Of a DNA stretch of 64,000 nucleotides, positions 35,881-45,723 are shown piece by piece. Under the pieces are notes generated by a model, which was not told the DNA's origin, ran no database searches, and saw nothing but the letters and a program-made list of their open reading frames with translations. The position numbers were made by a program, and so were the translations under genes. Numbering within the stretch: the stretch's first letter is position 1; the number at the start of each line of letters is the position of its first letter. This DNA comes from CADEEN01 sp963840805 (GTDB taxonomy: Bacteria > Pseudomonadota > Gammaproteobacteria > Burkholderiales > Burkholderiaceae_C). The stretch is from the NCBI GenBank assembly GCA_963840805.1, contig CAWJAJ010000006.1, positions 210,576 through 274,575 of the forward strand, written 5' to 3'.

Positions 35881-35964
35881 TTAAAGCACGAATGGCCAGA
35901 ATTCCGCCACACGCAACCGCTGCAGGCCTTTGCAGCACCACCCACCCGCCCAAGGAGACATGCC

Positions 35965-36964
35965 ATGTTCACCAAGACCTCCCTCACGGCCGCCGCCCTG
36001 CTGTTGGCGGGCGGCGCCGCGCTGGCGCAGACGCAGCCTGTGATCGGCCTGATCACGAAGACCGAAACCAACCCGTTCTTCGTGAAGATGAAAGAAGGGG
36101 CGGCCGAGGCGGCGAAGGCCAAGGGGGCCAAGCTGCTGTCCGGGGCCGGCAAGACCGATGGCGACAACGCGGGCCAGGTGACGGCGATGGAGAACATGAT
36201 CGCGGCCGGCGCCAAGACGATCCTGATCACGCCGAGCGACAGCAAGGCCATCGTTCCGGCGATCAAGAAAGCGCGCGACAAGGGCGTGATGATCATCGCG
36301 CTGGACAGCCCGACGGACCCGGCCGACGCGACCGACGCGCTGTTCGCCACCGACAACTACAAGGCCGGCGTGTTGATCGGCCAGTACACCAAGGCGGCGC
36401 TGGCCGGCAAGCCGGCGAAGATCGTCACGCTCGACCTGTTCCCCGGCCACCCGGTGGGCGCGCAACGCCACAACGGCTTCCTGCAGGGCTTGGGGCTGCA
36501 GAGCTTCGACGCCAAGAAGAACGAACTCGCCAAGCCCGCCGAGGTGGTGTGCATGGCCGACAGCTTCGGCGACCGCGCGAAGGGCCAGACGGCGATGGAG
36601 AACTGTCTGCAGAAGGCGCCCGACGTGACCGTGGTCTACACCATCAACGAACCCGCCGCCGCGGGAGCGTACAACGCACTGAAGAAGGCCGGCAAGGAGA
36701 AGAACGTCATCATCGTCTCGGTGGACGGCGGCTGCGAGGGGGTGAAGAACGTCGGCGCCGGTGTCATCGCCGCGACCAGCCAGCAGTACCCGCTGAAGAT
36801 GGCGTCGATGGGCGTCGAGGCCGGTGTCGAGTACGCGAAAACCGGCAAGAAGGTCTCGCGGCTATACCGACACCGGCGTGACGCTGATCGCCGCCAAGCC
36901 GGTGGCCGGGGTCGACAGCAAGGACGTGAAGACCGGCACCGACCTGTGCTGGGGCAACAAGTGA
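35965..36964 (+). CDS. frcB: Fructose-type ABC importer, periplasmic binding protein (one apparent frameshift)
   Basis: Signal peptide MFTKTSLTAAALLLAGGAALA, then QPVIGLITKTETNPFFVKMKEGA, the FrcB/RbsB type fold (Peripla_BP_4). Frame breaks at 36859: removing one C restores KKVSGYTDTGVTLIAAKPVAG and a 332-residue protein ending GTDLCWGNK. GAGAC upstream of ATG 35965 supports the start. First gene of frcB-frcC-frcA-ROK. The fructose call rests on the linked fructokinase and on similarity to the Sinorhizobium Frc system. Confidence 0.88.
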
Positions 36965-37050
36965 GCGCTGCGCGCTGAAGCACCGCCGCAACGCACCCGT
37001 GCGCTCGCCGCCGGGTGCGTGGCCCCCCAGGTCTCACCGGAGCCGACCCC

Positions 37051-38010
37051 ATGGACACGTTGAAAAACAAGCTGCCGCCGATCGGCCAGCTCGGCCCCTT
37101 CATCGCACTGGTGATCGCCTGCGCGATCTTCGGCGCCACCACCGAGCGCTTCTTCAGCGCCGAGAACTTCTCGCTGATCCTGCAGCAGGTGATGGTGGTG
37201 GGCGTGATCGCGATCGGCCAGACGCTGATCATCCTGACGGCCGGCATCGACCTGTCGTGCGGCATGGTGATGGCGCTGGGCAGCATCGTGATGACCAAGT
37301 TCGCTGCCGACCTGGGGTTGCCGGCGCCGCTGGCCATCCTGTGCGGCGTCGGCGTGACGGCGCTGTTCGGGCTGATCAACGGCCTGCTCGTCACGCGCAT
37401 CAAGCTGCCGCCCTTCATCGTCACGCTCGGCACCTTCAACATCGCCTTCGCGATCACCCAGCTCTACTCGGGCGCGCAGACGATCACCGAGGTGCCGCCG
37501 CTGATGACCTGGCTGGGCAGCACCTTCGCGATGGGTGGCACCAACGTCGCCTACGGCACGGTGCTGATGATCCTGCTCTACCTGGGCATGTGGTTCTGGC
37601 TGCGCGAAACCGCTGCCGGCCGTCATGTCTACGCCGTCGGCAACAACCCCGAGGCGACGCGGCTGGTGGGCATCCCGACCGAACGCGTGCTGCTCGGCGT
37701 CTACGTGCTGGCCGGGGTGTTCTACGGCATCGCGTCGCTGCTCGCCGTGTCGCGCACCGGCGTCGGCGACCCGAATGCCGGGCAGACCGAGAACCTCGAC
37801 GCCATCACCGCGGTCGTGCTCGGCGGGACCAGCCTGTTCGGCGGCCGCGGCGTGATCCTCGGTTCGCTCATCGGTGCGGTCGTCGTCGGCGTGCTGCGCA
37901 ACGGCCTCACGCTGATGGGCGTGTCGTCCGTCTACCAGGTGCTCATCACCGGCATCCTCGTGATCCTGGCGGTGGCGATCGACCAACTCTCGCGCAAGGG
38001 AGGGCGCTAG
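37051..38010 (+). CDS. frcC: Fructose-type ABC importer, permease
   Basis: 319 residues, RbsC/BPD_transp_2 family with about eight membrane segments. It has the hallmarks GIDLSCGMVMALGSIVMTK and GVGDPNAGQTENLDAITAVVLGGTSLFGGRG. ATG 37051 chosen over an in-frame upstream ATG at 37015 because the added residues (RGPPGLTGADP) are not membrane-like. It lies 86 bases after frcB and two before frcA. Confidence 0.9.
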   Translation: MDTLKNKLPPIGQLGPFIALVIACAIFGATTERFFSAENFSLILQQVMVVGVIAIGQTLIILTAGIDLSCGMVMALGSIVMTKFAADLGLPAPLAILCGVGVTALFGLINGLLVTRIKLPPFIVTLGTFNIAFAITQLYSGAQTITEVPPLMTWLGSTFAMGGTNVAYGTVLMILLYLGMWFWLRETAAGRHVYAVGNNPEATRLVGIPTERVLLGVYVLAGVFYGIASLLAVSRTGVGDPNAGQTENLDAITAVVLGGTSLFGGRGVILGSLIGAVVVGVLRNGLTLMGVSSVYQVLITGILVILAVAIDQLSRKGGR

Positions 38011-38012
38011 AA

Positions 38013-38879
38013 ATGACTACCCCCACGCTCACTGCGTTCGCTGCCCCCCAAGCGGGTGCTCAGATGCCTTCGGGCGGCCGTGCGGGCCCTGAGGCCACGC
38101 ACAGACTCGTGATGCAGGCCAAGGGCCTGGTCAAGCGCTACGGCCAGGTCACGGCACTCGACGGTGCCGACTTCGAACTGCGCGCCGGCGAGATCCTCGC
38201 CGTGATCGGCGACAACGGTGCCGGCAAGTCCAGCCTGATCAAGTGCCTGTCGGGCGCGACGATCCCCGACGAAGGCGAGATCATCCTCGACGGCCAGCCC
38301 ATCCACTTCAAGAGCCCGATGGACGCGCGCCGCGTCGGCATCGAAACCGTCTACCAGGACCTCGCGGTGGCACCGGCGATGACGATCGCCGAGAACCTGT
38401 TCCTCGGCCGCGAACTGCGCCGTGCCGGCTTCCTCGGCAACGTGCTGCGCATGCTCGACAAGAAGAAGATGCTCGAGACCAGCATCGCGCGCATGAACGA
38501 CCTCAAGGTCGGCATCCGCTCGATGACGCAGGCCGTGGAGACGCTCTCCGGTGGCCAGCGCCAATGCGTCGCGGTGGCGCGAGCCGCAGCCTTCGCCGAA
38601 CACGTGGTGATCCTCGACGAGCCGACCGCCGCGCTCGGGGTCAAGGAAGGCAACATGGTGCTCGAGCTGATCCGACGTGTGCGCGACAAGGGCCTGCCGG
38701 TGATCCTGATCAGCCACAACATGCCGCATGTGTTCGAGATCGCCGACCGCATCCACGTCGCCCGCCTCGGCCGCCGTGCTGCGATCCTGAATCCGAAGAC
38801 GATCAGCATGAGCGACACCGTGGCGGTGATGACGGGGGCGATGGCCGCGGAGGCCATCCCGGCAGAGTGCCTGGCATGA
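38013..38879 (+). CDS. frcA: Fructose-type ABC importer, single-domain ATPase
   Basis: 288 residues with only one ABC cassette, as in FrcA and unlike the doubled RbsA/XylG. Walker A is GDNGAGKSS, signature LSGGQRQCVAVARAAAF, Walker B VVILDEPTAAL, H-loop LISHNM. ATG 38013 has GGGAGGG upstream. The first 33 residues before MQAKGLVKRYGQ are encoded by a REP-like GC-rich repeat similar to that at 866-927, so this tail looks like an insertion that was captured as coding sequence; ATG 38112 is the alternative start. Confidence 0.9.
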   Translation: MTTPTLTAFAAPQAGAQMPSGGRAGPEATHRLVMQAKGLVKRYGQVTALDGADFELRAGEILAVIGDNGAGKSSLIKCLSGATIPDEGEIILDGQPIHFKSPMDARRVGIETVYQDLAVAPAMTIAENLFLGRELRRAGFLGNVLRMLDKKKMLETSIARMNDLKVGIRSMTQAVETLSGGQRQCVAVARAAAFAEHVVILDEPTAALGVKEGNMVLELIRRVRDKGLPVILISHNMPHVFEIADRIHVARLGRRAAILNPKTISMSDTVAVMTGAMAAEAIPAECLA

Positions 38880-40102
38880 ACGTGCGCGATGCGCTGACCA
38901 CGACGCACCTGCAACCGCGCGGCTCGAGCCAGGGTGGCCTGCGCCAGTACAACGAACGGGTGGTGCTGCAGGCGATTCGCCTGCACGGCGCGCTGCCGAG
39001 TGCCGACATTGCCCGCCTGACCCGCCTCACCGCGCAAACGGTGTCGCTGATCACCAAGCGCCTGCTCGACGACGACCTGCTGATCAAGGGCTCACCGCAA
39101 CGCGGCAAGGTCGGCCAGCCCTCGGTGCCGCTGAGCCTGAACCCGGATGGCGCCTTCGCGATCGGCATCAAGGTCGGCCGGCGCAGCCTGGACATCCTGC
39201 TCGTCGACTTCATCGGCCAGGCGCGCCAGCGCTGGACCTTGGCGTACCGGTTTGCCGATCCCGACGCCCTGCTGGCCGAGATTGCGCTGCGCCTGAAGGA
39301 CATCCGGCGCAAGCTCGGCCCCGCGCAGCGCGAACGCATCCAGGGCGTCGGCATCGCGGCGCCCCTGTCGATGGGCGGCTGGCAGCAACTGCTCGGCCTG
39401 CCACCCGAGATCGCCGCCAAGTGGCAACACTTCGATCTGCGCGCCGAGGTTGCGCGCCTGACCGAATTGCCCGTCGAGCTGATCAAGGACACCGCGGCGG
39501 CCTGCGTGGCCGAGCTGGTGGCCGGCCGCGGCCGCAGCGTGAAGAGCTTTCTGTATGTCTTCGTCGATACCTTCATTGGCGGCGGTCTGGTGCTCGACAG
39601 CCACTTGCGCGGTGGCGTCACGGGCAATGCCGGCGCCATCGGCTCGCTGCCGCTGTGGCTGGCCCGCAGCGACCGCGATACGCCGCCCGCGCAATTGCTG
39701 AGCGTGGCCTCGCTGCTCAACCTCGAGCGGCTTTACGGCGCTGCCGGTCTGGACGCCGCGGCGGCGGGGGACGGGCGTGCGCTGCAAGCGCCGTGGCTGC
39801 CACACACCGAACGCTGGCTCGACGACGCCGGCGCGGCGATCGCGCAGTCGATCAACATGGCAGCCTGCCTGCTCGATCTCGAGGGTGTCATTCTCGATGG
39901 CTCGTTCAGCCGGGAGTTGCTCTCGGCGCTGTTGGCACAGACCGGGCACGCTCTGGGCCGCTACAGCTGGGAGGGGGTGGCGCTGCCGTCATTGCTGGCC
40001 GGCACCATCGGTTCGGACGCACGCGCGCTCGGCGGCGCGCTGCTGCCGCTGTACGCCAACTTCGCACCCGACCGCGACCTGTTCCTGAAGGTCGGCGCTT
40101 AG
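38876..40102 (+). CDS. ROK-family transcriptional repressor
   Basis: 408 residues; overlaps frcA by four bases. N-terminal MarR-type winged HTH (YNERVVLQAIRLHGALPSADIARLTRLTAQTVSLITKRLL), then a sugar-kinase-like ROK domain (IGIKVGRRSLDILLVDF, GVGIAAPLSM, VDTFIGGGLVLDSHLRGG). The usual ROK zinc CXCG cluster is not visible. Likely a sugar-responsive autoregulator of the frc operon and frk. Its stop overlaps the convergent CoA-transferase stop. Confidence 0.88.
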   Translation: MNVRDALTTTHLQPRGSSQGGLRQYNERVVLQAIRLHGALPSADIARLTRLTAQTVSLITKRLLDDDLLIKGSPQRGKVGQPSVPLSLNPDGAFAIGIKVGRRSLDILLVDFIGQARQRWTLAYRFADPDALLAEIALRLKDIRRKLGPAQRERIQGVGIAAPLSMGGWQQLLGLPPEIAAKWQHFDLRAEVARLTELPVELIKDTAAACVAELVAGRGRSVKSFLYVFVDTFIGGGLVLDSHLRGGVTGNAGAIGSLPLWLARSDRDTPPAQLLSVASLLNLERLYGAAGLDAAAAGDGRALQAPWLPHTERWLDDAGAAIAQSINMAACLLDLEGVILDGSFSRELLSALLAQTGHALGRYSWEGVALPSLLAGTIGSDARALGGALLPLYANFAPDRDLFLKVGA

Positions 40103-41223
40103 CCGTTCGGTTCGAAGGCCGGTGGCGGCAGCCGATAGGTGGCCGGCGTGCGGCCGAGCTTGATCGGCGAGGCCACGCCGCGGTAGCCCTCGCCGATGCG
40201 CACCACCATCTCGCGGTGCTGCGTGTGCGGGTCGGCCAGCGCGGCGGCCACGTCCTGGATCGGCGCGCAGGGCACGCCGGCGCGCACCAGCGCATCGGCC
40301 AGCGGCTTGCATTGATGGCCAGCGAGTTTGGCCTCGAGTGCGTGCTTGAGCGCCACGCGGTTGACGCAGCGCTGGCCGTTGTTGGCGTAGCGCTCATCGC
40401 CGAGCAGTTCATTGGCGTCGATCAGGCGGCACAGCGTGGCGAACTGCTTGTCGTTGCCCACCGCAAGGAAGATCGGTTCGCTGCCGGTGGCAAAGGTGTC
40501 GTAGGGGGTGATGTTCGGGTGCGCGTTTCCGGTGCGTCGCGGCATGCGGCCGTCCAGCAGGTGGTTCGCGGCGTGCGGGTGCAGCAGCGACAGGCCGCAG
40601 TCGTACAGCGCCGCCTCGACGAACTGACCCAGCCCGCTGCGTTGGCGTTCGTTGAGCGCGAACATGATGCCGAGCGCGGCATTCAGTGCGGTGACCATGT
40701 CGACCACCGGCAGGCCCACGCGCAACGGCGCGCCATTGCGTTCGTCGGGTTCGCCGTTGACGCTCATGATGCCCGTCAGCGCCTGGATCGCCGCGTCGTA
40801 GCCGGGCAGGCCGCCGAGCGGACCGTCGGCGCCGAAGCCGCTGACGCGGCAGTGAACCAGGCGAGGGAACATGGCGTGCAGCCTGTCGAAGCCCAGGTCC
40901 CACTTCTCCAGCGTGCCGGTCTTGAAGTTTTCGACCAGCACGTCGGCGTCGGCCAGCAGTGCGAGCAACTCATTGCGCACCGCGGGCTGAGTCAGGTCCA
41001 TCACGCGGCCGCGCTTGTTGCGGTTCAAGCCGATGAAGTACGAGGCCACGCCGTGGGCGTCGAACGGCGGGCCCCAGCCGCGCGTCTCGTCGCCCTGCGG
41101 CGGCTCGATCTTCAGCACATCGGCGCCGTGATCGGCCAGGATCTGCGTGCAACAGGGCCCGCCGAGCACGCGCGAAAGGTCGATGACCTTGAGGCCTTCG
41201 AGGGAGCCAGTCTGGTTGGTCAT
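40099..41223 (-). CDS. CaiB/BaiF CoA-transferase family III protein
   Basis: 374 residues. Canonical start GLKVIDLSRVLGGPCCTQILADHGADVLKIEPPQGDETRGWGPP; the catalytic Asp lies in GYDAAIQALTGIMS. Moves CoA between carboxylic acids. The ATG at 41223 overlaps the upstream hydrolase stop (ATGA), so it is the last gene of the leftward cluster. The acid acted on is unknown; given the cluster, dicarboxylates or aromatic acids are possible. Confidence 0.9.
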   Translation of the reverse strand: MTNQTGSLEGLKVIDLSRVLGGPCCTQILADHGADVLKIEPPQGDETRGWGPPFDAHGVASYFIGLNRNKRGRVMDLTQPAVRNELLALLADADVLVENFKTGTLEKWDLGFDRLHAMFPRLVHCRVSGFGADGPLGGLPGYDAAIQALTGIMSVNGEPDERNGAPLRVGLPVVDMVTALNAALGIMFALNERQRSGLGQFVEAALYDCGLSLLHPHAANHLLDGRMPRRTGNAHPNITPYDTFATGSEPIFLAVGNDKQFATLCRLIDANELLGDERYANNGQRCVNRVALKHALEAKLAGHQCKPLADALVRAGVPCAPIQDVAAALADPHTQHREMVVRIGEGYRGVASPIKLGRTPATYRLPPPAFEPNG

Positions 41224-42017
41224 GGCGTGTGCTGGTCGATGTGGGCGCGCAGGGCGTCGAGGCAGTGCGCATTCTGATCGGTCATCAGCCAGTGGCTGGC
41301 GTCGGGCAGTTCGATCAGTTCGGCGCCGGCAATGCGCTGCGCCGTGCGCCGCGCATTGGCCGGCGGGATGAGCTGGTCCTGCAGGCCGTGCATGACGAGG
41401 GTCGGGCACACCAGGCGCGGCAGGTCCTGGTACACCGACCAGCCGATCAGCGCGTAGAGCTGCGCCTGGTAGTCGCGCGCGGTGGGCTGGTTGGCCAGGC
41501 GCACCAGCGCGTCCTCATCGAAGAGTTCATCGGGAGTCTCGCGCGCGTAGGTGTACGGCCGCATCGCACGCAGGCTCTCTTCGGCGCTCATGCGGGCCTT
41601 GTCGAACAGCAGCTGGCGCACCTTCGGCTCGGCCTGAGTCACCCAGGGACCACCGCTATGGGTGCCCAGCAGCGCGAGCGAACGCAGGCACTGCGGATGG
41701 TCCACGGCCAGTTGCAGCGCGATCATGCCGCCCATCGAGAAGCCGATCACATGCGCGCTGCCTTCACCCGCGGCATCGAGTACCGCGGCCACGTCGGCGG
41801 CCATGTGCGAGACACGGTGCACCACATAGTGCTGGACCTGTGTCTGGCCGCTGCCGCGGTTGTCGATCAGGATGACGCGATGGTGCTTGGCGAGCTGCGG
41901 CGCGACGCGAAACCACATCGCCGAGCTGCAGCCCAGGCCCATGATCAGGACCACGGGCTCGCCCTGGCCGAGCGCTTCCCAGTGGATGCGCGCGCCGCCG
42001 CGTTCCAGGAAGGGCAT
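41220..42017 (-). CDS. Alpha/beta hydrolase
   Basis: 265 residues, MPFLERGGARIHWEALGQGEPVVLIMGLGCSSAMW. Nucleophile elbow GFSMGG, catalytic Asp in LVMHGLQDQLIPP and His in DASHWLM. Similar to esterases and enol-lactone hydrolases of aromatic catabolism. Start and stop overlap the neighbouring genes by one and four bases, so it is firmly in the operon. Confidence 0.88.
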   Translation of the reverse strand: MPFLERGGARIHWEALGQGEPVVLIMGLGCSSAMWFRVAPQLAKHHRVILIDNRGSGQTQVQHYVVHRVSHMAADVAAVLDAAGEGSAHVIGFSMGGMIALQLAVDHPQCLRSLALLGTHSGGPWVTQAEPKVRQLLFDKARMSAEESLRAMRPYTYARETPDELFDEDALVRLANQPTARDYQAQLYALIGWSVYQDLPRLVCPTLVMHGLQDQLIPPANARRTAQRIAGAELIELPDASHWLMTDQNAHCLDALRAHIDQHTP

Positions 42018-43069
42018 CAGGGCACGAGGATCGTGCGGCCGACCACCTTGCCCTGATGCAGATCCTGCATCGCAGCGTTGGCTTCGTCCATCGGCCGCCG
42101 TGTGACCGGAATCGCTTTCATCTTCGTGCGCTTGACGATCTCGACCAACTCGTGCAGCTCGGCCAGCGTGCCGACATAGCTGCCCTGGATCGTCAGCGGG
42201 CGCATCGGGATCACCGGCAGCGACAGCGTGATGTCGCCGCCCATCAGGCCGCAGATCACGATCTGGCCGCCGCGCGCACAGCTCGCAATGGCCAGGGTCA
42301 CGGTGGGCGTGGCGCCCACCAGGTCGAGCACCGCGCGTGCGCCGCCGCCGGTGGCCTGGATGATCTGCTGCGCCGCGTCGGGCGCGCGCGCATCGATGGC
42401 TGCGATGGCGCCGGCATCGAGCGCGGCCTGGCGCTTGGTGGCGTCGATGTCCACCGCGATCGCGCCCTGGCCGCCCAACGCCTTCAGCACCTCGATGGCC
42501 ATCAATCCCAGGCCGCCGGCGCCGATCACGATCACCGGCCCTTCGTGGATGCGCGTACCGAACTTCTTCATTGCGCTGAAGGTGGTGACGCCGGCGCAGG
42601 CCAGCGGCGCGGCCTCGGCGGCATCGAGGCCGTCGATGTCGACCAGGTAGCGCGGGTGCGGCACGATCACGCACTCGGCAAAGCCGCCCGGCCGCACGAC
42701 GCCGATCGACTGCGGCTTGACGCAGATGTTCTCTTCGCCGCGCCGGCACGCCGCGCATTCGCCGCAGCCGATCCACGGGTGCACCAATACGCGTGCGCCG
42801 GGCGTCACCGCACCGGCCGCAGCGCCGGCCGACACCACCTCACCGACGATCTCGTGACTCAGCGTCAGCGGTGGCTTGATGCCACGATCGGAGAGCAGCA
42901 GCTTCTTGCCGCCGCCGAGGTCGTAATGGCCTTCCCACAGGTGCAGGTCGGTGTGGCACAGGCCGGCGGCCTGCACGCGCAGCAGCACTTCCGTGCCCTG
43001 CGGTTCGGGGATCGGCTTGTCGACCCGCTCGAGCGGCTGGCCGTGGTGCATCACGCAATAACAGCGCAT
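42017..43069 (-). CDS. Zinc-dependent alcohol dehydrogenase
   Basis: 350 residues, MDR family. Catalytic zinc ligands in GLCHTDLHLWEG and LSHEIVGEV, the four-Cys structural zinc loop CGECAACRRGEENIC, and the cofactor loop GAGGLGLMAIEVLKALG. Acidic residue VDIDATK after the fold suggests NAD. It resembles a second dehydrogenase at 44640-45693, probably an ancient duplication around the PHA-synthase pair. Confidence 0.9.
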   Translation of the reverse strand: MRCYCVMHHGQPLERVDKPIPEPQGTEVLLRVQAAGLCHTDLHLWEGHYDLGGGKKLLLSDRGIKPPLTLSHEIVGEVVSAGAAAGAVTPGARVLVHPWIGCGECAACRRGEENICVKPQSIGVVRPGGFAECVIVPHPRYLVDIDGLDAAEAAPLACAGVTTFSAMKKFGTRIHEGPVIVIGAGGLGLMAIEVLKALGGQGAIAVDIDATKRQAALDAGAIAAIDARAPDAAQQIIQATGGGARAVLDLVGATPTVTLAIASCARGGQIVICGLMGGDITLSLPVIPMRPLTIQGSYVGTLAELHELVEIVKRTKMKAIPVTRRPMDEANAAMQDLHQGKVVGRTILVP

Positions 43070-43107
43070 CGTTGGCGTTCCTGGGGATGAAAGCGAGAGG
43101 GCGGATT

Positions 43108-44176
43108 TCAGACCGAACGCGGTGCGAGCCAGGCATCGAGCGCGGGCCACATGCGCGTTTCGGCACCGCGGCCGGCGACCAGGCCGACATGGCCACCCTT
43201 GCAGATGATTTCCTGCTTGTCGCGGCTGCCGACGATGTCCATCAGCGGGTGCGACGACGCGTACGGCGAGATGTGGTCGTCCTGCGCCAGCAGGTGCAGG
43301 ATGGGCATGCGGACGCTCCTTGCATCGACCCGGCGGCCACCGATCACCCAGTTGCCGCGCACCAGGCGATTGCCGCGCAGGAAGTCGCGCACCATCTGGC
43401 GGAAGGTGGCGCCGGGGAAGGGGATGTTGTCGGTCTCCCATTTGCCCATGCGCAGGTGGCTTCTCAAGATCTCGGGCTTGTCGACGTTGTTGAGCAGGCT
43501 CATCGCGCCGGCCAGCTTGCCGAGCGGGCGCAGCGCACGCAGCGCGTTCTGCACCCAATCGGCCGGCACGTTGCCGTAATGCGCCAGCAGCGACTCCTCG
43601 TCGAAGCGCTCGCCCATCCAGGACTGCAGCGCGACGAGGCCGTCGGCATCGACCGGCGCGGCCATGCACACCAGATTCTTCAGCGGCGCCTTCGGATGCA
43701 AGGCGGCGTACAGCACCGACAACAGCCCGCCGACGCAGTAGCCGATGATCGACAGCTCGCGCTCGCCGCTGTGCGCGAGCGCCTGGGCCACGCACTCAGG
43801 AAGGCGGTCCAGCACATGGTCTTCGAGCGTCAAGCCCTTGTGTTCCTGGCGCGGCCGGCCCCACTCGATCATGTACACGTCGTAGCCACGGCGCAGCAGG
43901 AATTCGACCATGCTCTGGCCCGGCACCAGATCCAGGATGTACGGCTGGTTGACCAGCGAGGTCACGATCAGCACCGGCACGCGGTAGACGGAGTCCGCGA
44001 TGGGCCGGTAATGGTGCAGCTTGAGCGTGTCGCGGCTGTGGATCGTTTCCCTGGGCGTCACGCCCAGCGAGCCGGCGAGGTCGGCGAAAGTCCTCCGCGG
44101 GAATGCCAAGGCGCTGCAACGCGCGCTGCATAGGGTCGGGCAGCCGCTGTGGCGTGGCACTCGGCGTTGCCTGCAT
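43108..44176 (-). CDS. phaC: Class III-like poly(3-hydroxyalkanoate) synthase, catalytic subunit (one apparent frameshift)
   Basis: Polymerises hydroxyacyl-CoA into PHA. The lipase-like box is GYCVGG with catalytic Cys147 (after repair), Asp in LAQDDHISPY and His in GGHVGLV. Frame breaks near 44084; removing one coding-strand C joins AEDFRDLAGSLGVTPRETI and gives 355 residues, typical of class III PhaC and far shorter than the roughly 590-residue class I enzymes usual in Burkholderiales. A PhaE-like gene ends two bases upstream. Confidence 0.85.
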
Positions 44177-44178
44177 GG

Positions 44179-44619
44179 CTACGCCCCCGCTGCCTTGCGC
44201 GAAGGCTTGGTGGCGGCCTTGCCGGCTGGCTGGCCCGCCGGCTTGCGATCGCGCTTGGGCCGCGGGTTGCCGCCGGCATCGGCCGCGCGCGCGTTGCCGC
44301 TGTCGACGAGCGCCGCACGCAATCGCACCAGCGCCGCGCCGACGGACGCCAGGCCGTCTTCCAACCGGCCCAGCCGTTCGTCGAGCGCCTCGAAGTCGCT
44401 GCGCGAGGGCAGGTTCGCGGCGGCCAGCCCGGCCTGCGCCATCTCGGCGAACATGCGCTGCATCTGGCGTGCTTCCTCGATCTGGCGGTTCAATGCGGCA
44501 CCGGCGCGCTCGTCCTTCATCAGCGTGGACAGGGCCTCGCTCCACTGGGCCTCGGACTTGAGGATCCAGTCGCGCCACATTGCCGCCGGGCTGATCGTGT
44601 TCCAGTCGATCTGATCCAT
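44179..44619 (-). CDS. phaE: Short PhaE-like PHA synthase partner
   Basis: 146 residues: DQIDWNTISPAAMWRDWILKSEAQW, a helical middle, then LPSRSDFEALDERLGRLEDG, which matches the C-terminal motif of PhaE/PhaR partner subunits, and a Lys/Pro/Ala tail resembling phasin or histone-like tails. Class III PhaE is normally much longer (about 350 residues), so this is a minimal version. Directly upstream of phaC. Function inferred from position and the short motif. Confidence 0.65.
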   Translation of the reverse strand: MDQIDWNTISPAAMWRDWILKSEAQWSEALSTLMKDERAGAALNRQIEEARQMQRMFAEMAQAGLAAANLPSRSDFEALDERLGRLEDGLASVGAALVRLRAALVDSGNARAADAGGNPRPKRDRKPAGQPAGKAATKPSRKAAGA

Positions 44620-44639
44620 GTCGCGGTCCGACGTTGATC

Positions 44640-45693
44640 TCATGGCCTCAGGATGGTGCGGCCGCGGATGCGCCCGGCACGCAGGTCGTCGAGCGCCTGC
44701 GTGGCCTGGCCCAGCGGCTGCGCGCTCAGTGGCAGGCCGGGCAGCGTGCCCTTGCGCGCGATCGCCATCAGCTCCTGCATCTCGGCCAGGCTGCCGACAT
44801 AGGAGCCGATGACGCTGACGGCCTTCATCGAGACCAGCGCCGGCACGATCGGTGTGGCGCCGCCGAACAGGCCGACGCAGACCAGCTTGCCGGCCTTGCG
44901 CAGCACGCCGAAACCGAAGGCGAACGTGGCCCCAGCACCGACGAAATCGACCGCCGCGGCGACGCCACCGCCGGTGCCCTTGATCAGCGCTTTGGCCGCG
45001 CCGTCGGCGGTGGGGTCGATGACTTCGTTGGCGCCGGCCTCGCGCGCGATGTCCCATTTGCCCGGGTCGAGTTCGGCGACGACGATCTTCGACGTCGGGA
45101 AACAGCTCGCGTGCCAGGCGGATGCCCGACAGGCCGACGCCGCCGGCACCGATGACCAGCAAGGCATCCTTGGCACCGAGCGGCGCGACTTTCTTCAGCG
45201 CGCTGTACGCGGTGAGGCCCGAGCACGCGTAGGTGCAGGCCTGGTCTTCGGGCAGCGGATCGAAGGCCAGCAGGTACTTCGGATCGGGCACCAGCACATG
45301 GTCGGCAAAGCCGCCGTCGCGGTGGATGCCGAGCGCGCGCGGCGCGTTGCACAGGTGCTCGTTGCCGGCGACGCACAGCGCGCACTGGCCGCAGCCGATC
45401 CACGGGAAGACGACGCGGCGGTCGCCGACGGCGACACCCTTGGCGTCGGGGCCGACGGCCACCACCGTGCCGGCGATCTCATGGCCGAGCGTGCGCGGCG
45501 GTTGCAGCGTGCGCGTCATGTCGAGCTTGGTGTCGCCGCCGAGGTCGAAGTAGCCATCGTGCAGGTGCACGTCGCTGTGGCAAACGCCGCAGGCCGCCAC
45601 GCGCACGATGACTTCGCTGCCTTGCGGCTGCGGGGTGTCGCGCAGCACCTGCGCGAGGGGTTTGCCGAATTCCTGGAGTTGATAGCTGAGCAT
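44640..45693 (-). CDS. Zinc-dependent alcohol dehydrogenase (one apparent frameshift)
   Basis: MDR family: GVCHSDVHLHDGYFDLGG zinc site, CGQCALCVAGNEHLC structural zinc loop, VIGAGGVGLSGIRLARELF cofactor loop. Frame breaks at 45091; removing one base restores FPDV-KIVVAELDPGKWDIA and 350 residues, the same length as the paralogue at 42017. Neighbours are livF upstream (30 bases) and the phaE-like gene downstream (20 bases). Confidence 0.88.
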
Positions 45694-45723
45694 GGACGTC
45701 TTTCGTGAGCGTGTACGGTGTGT

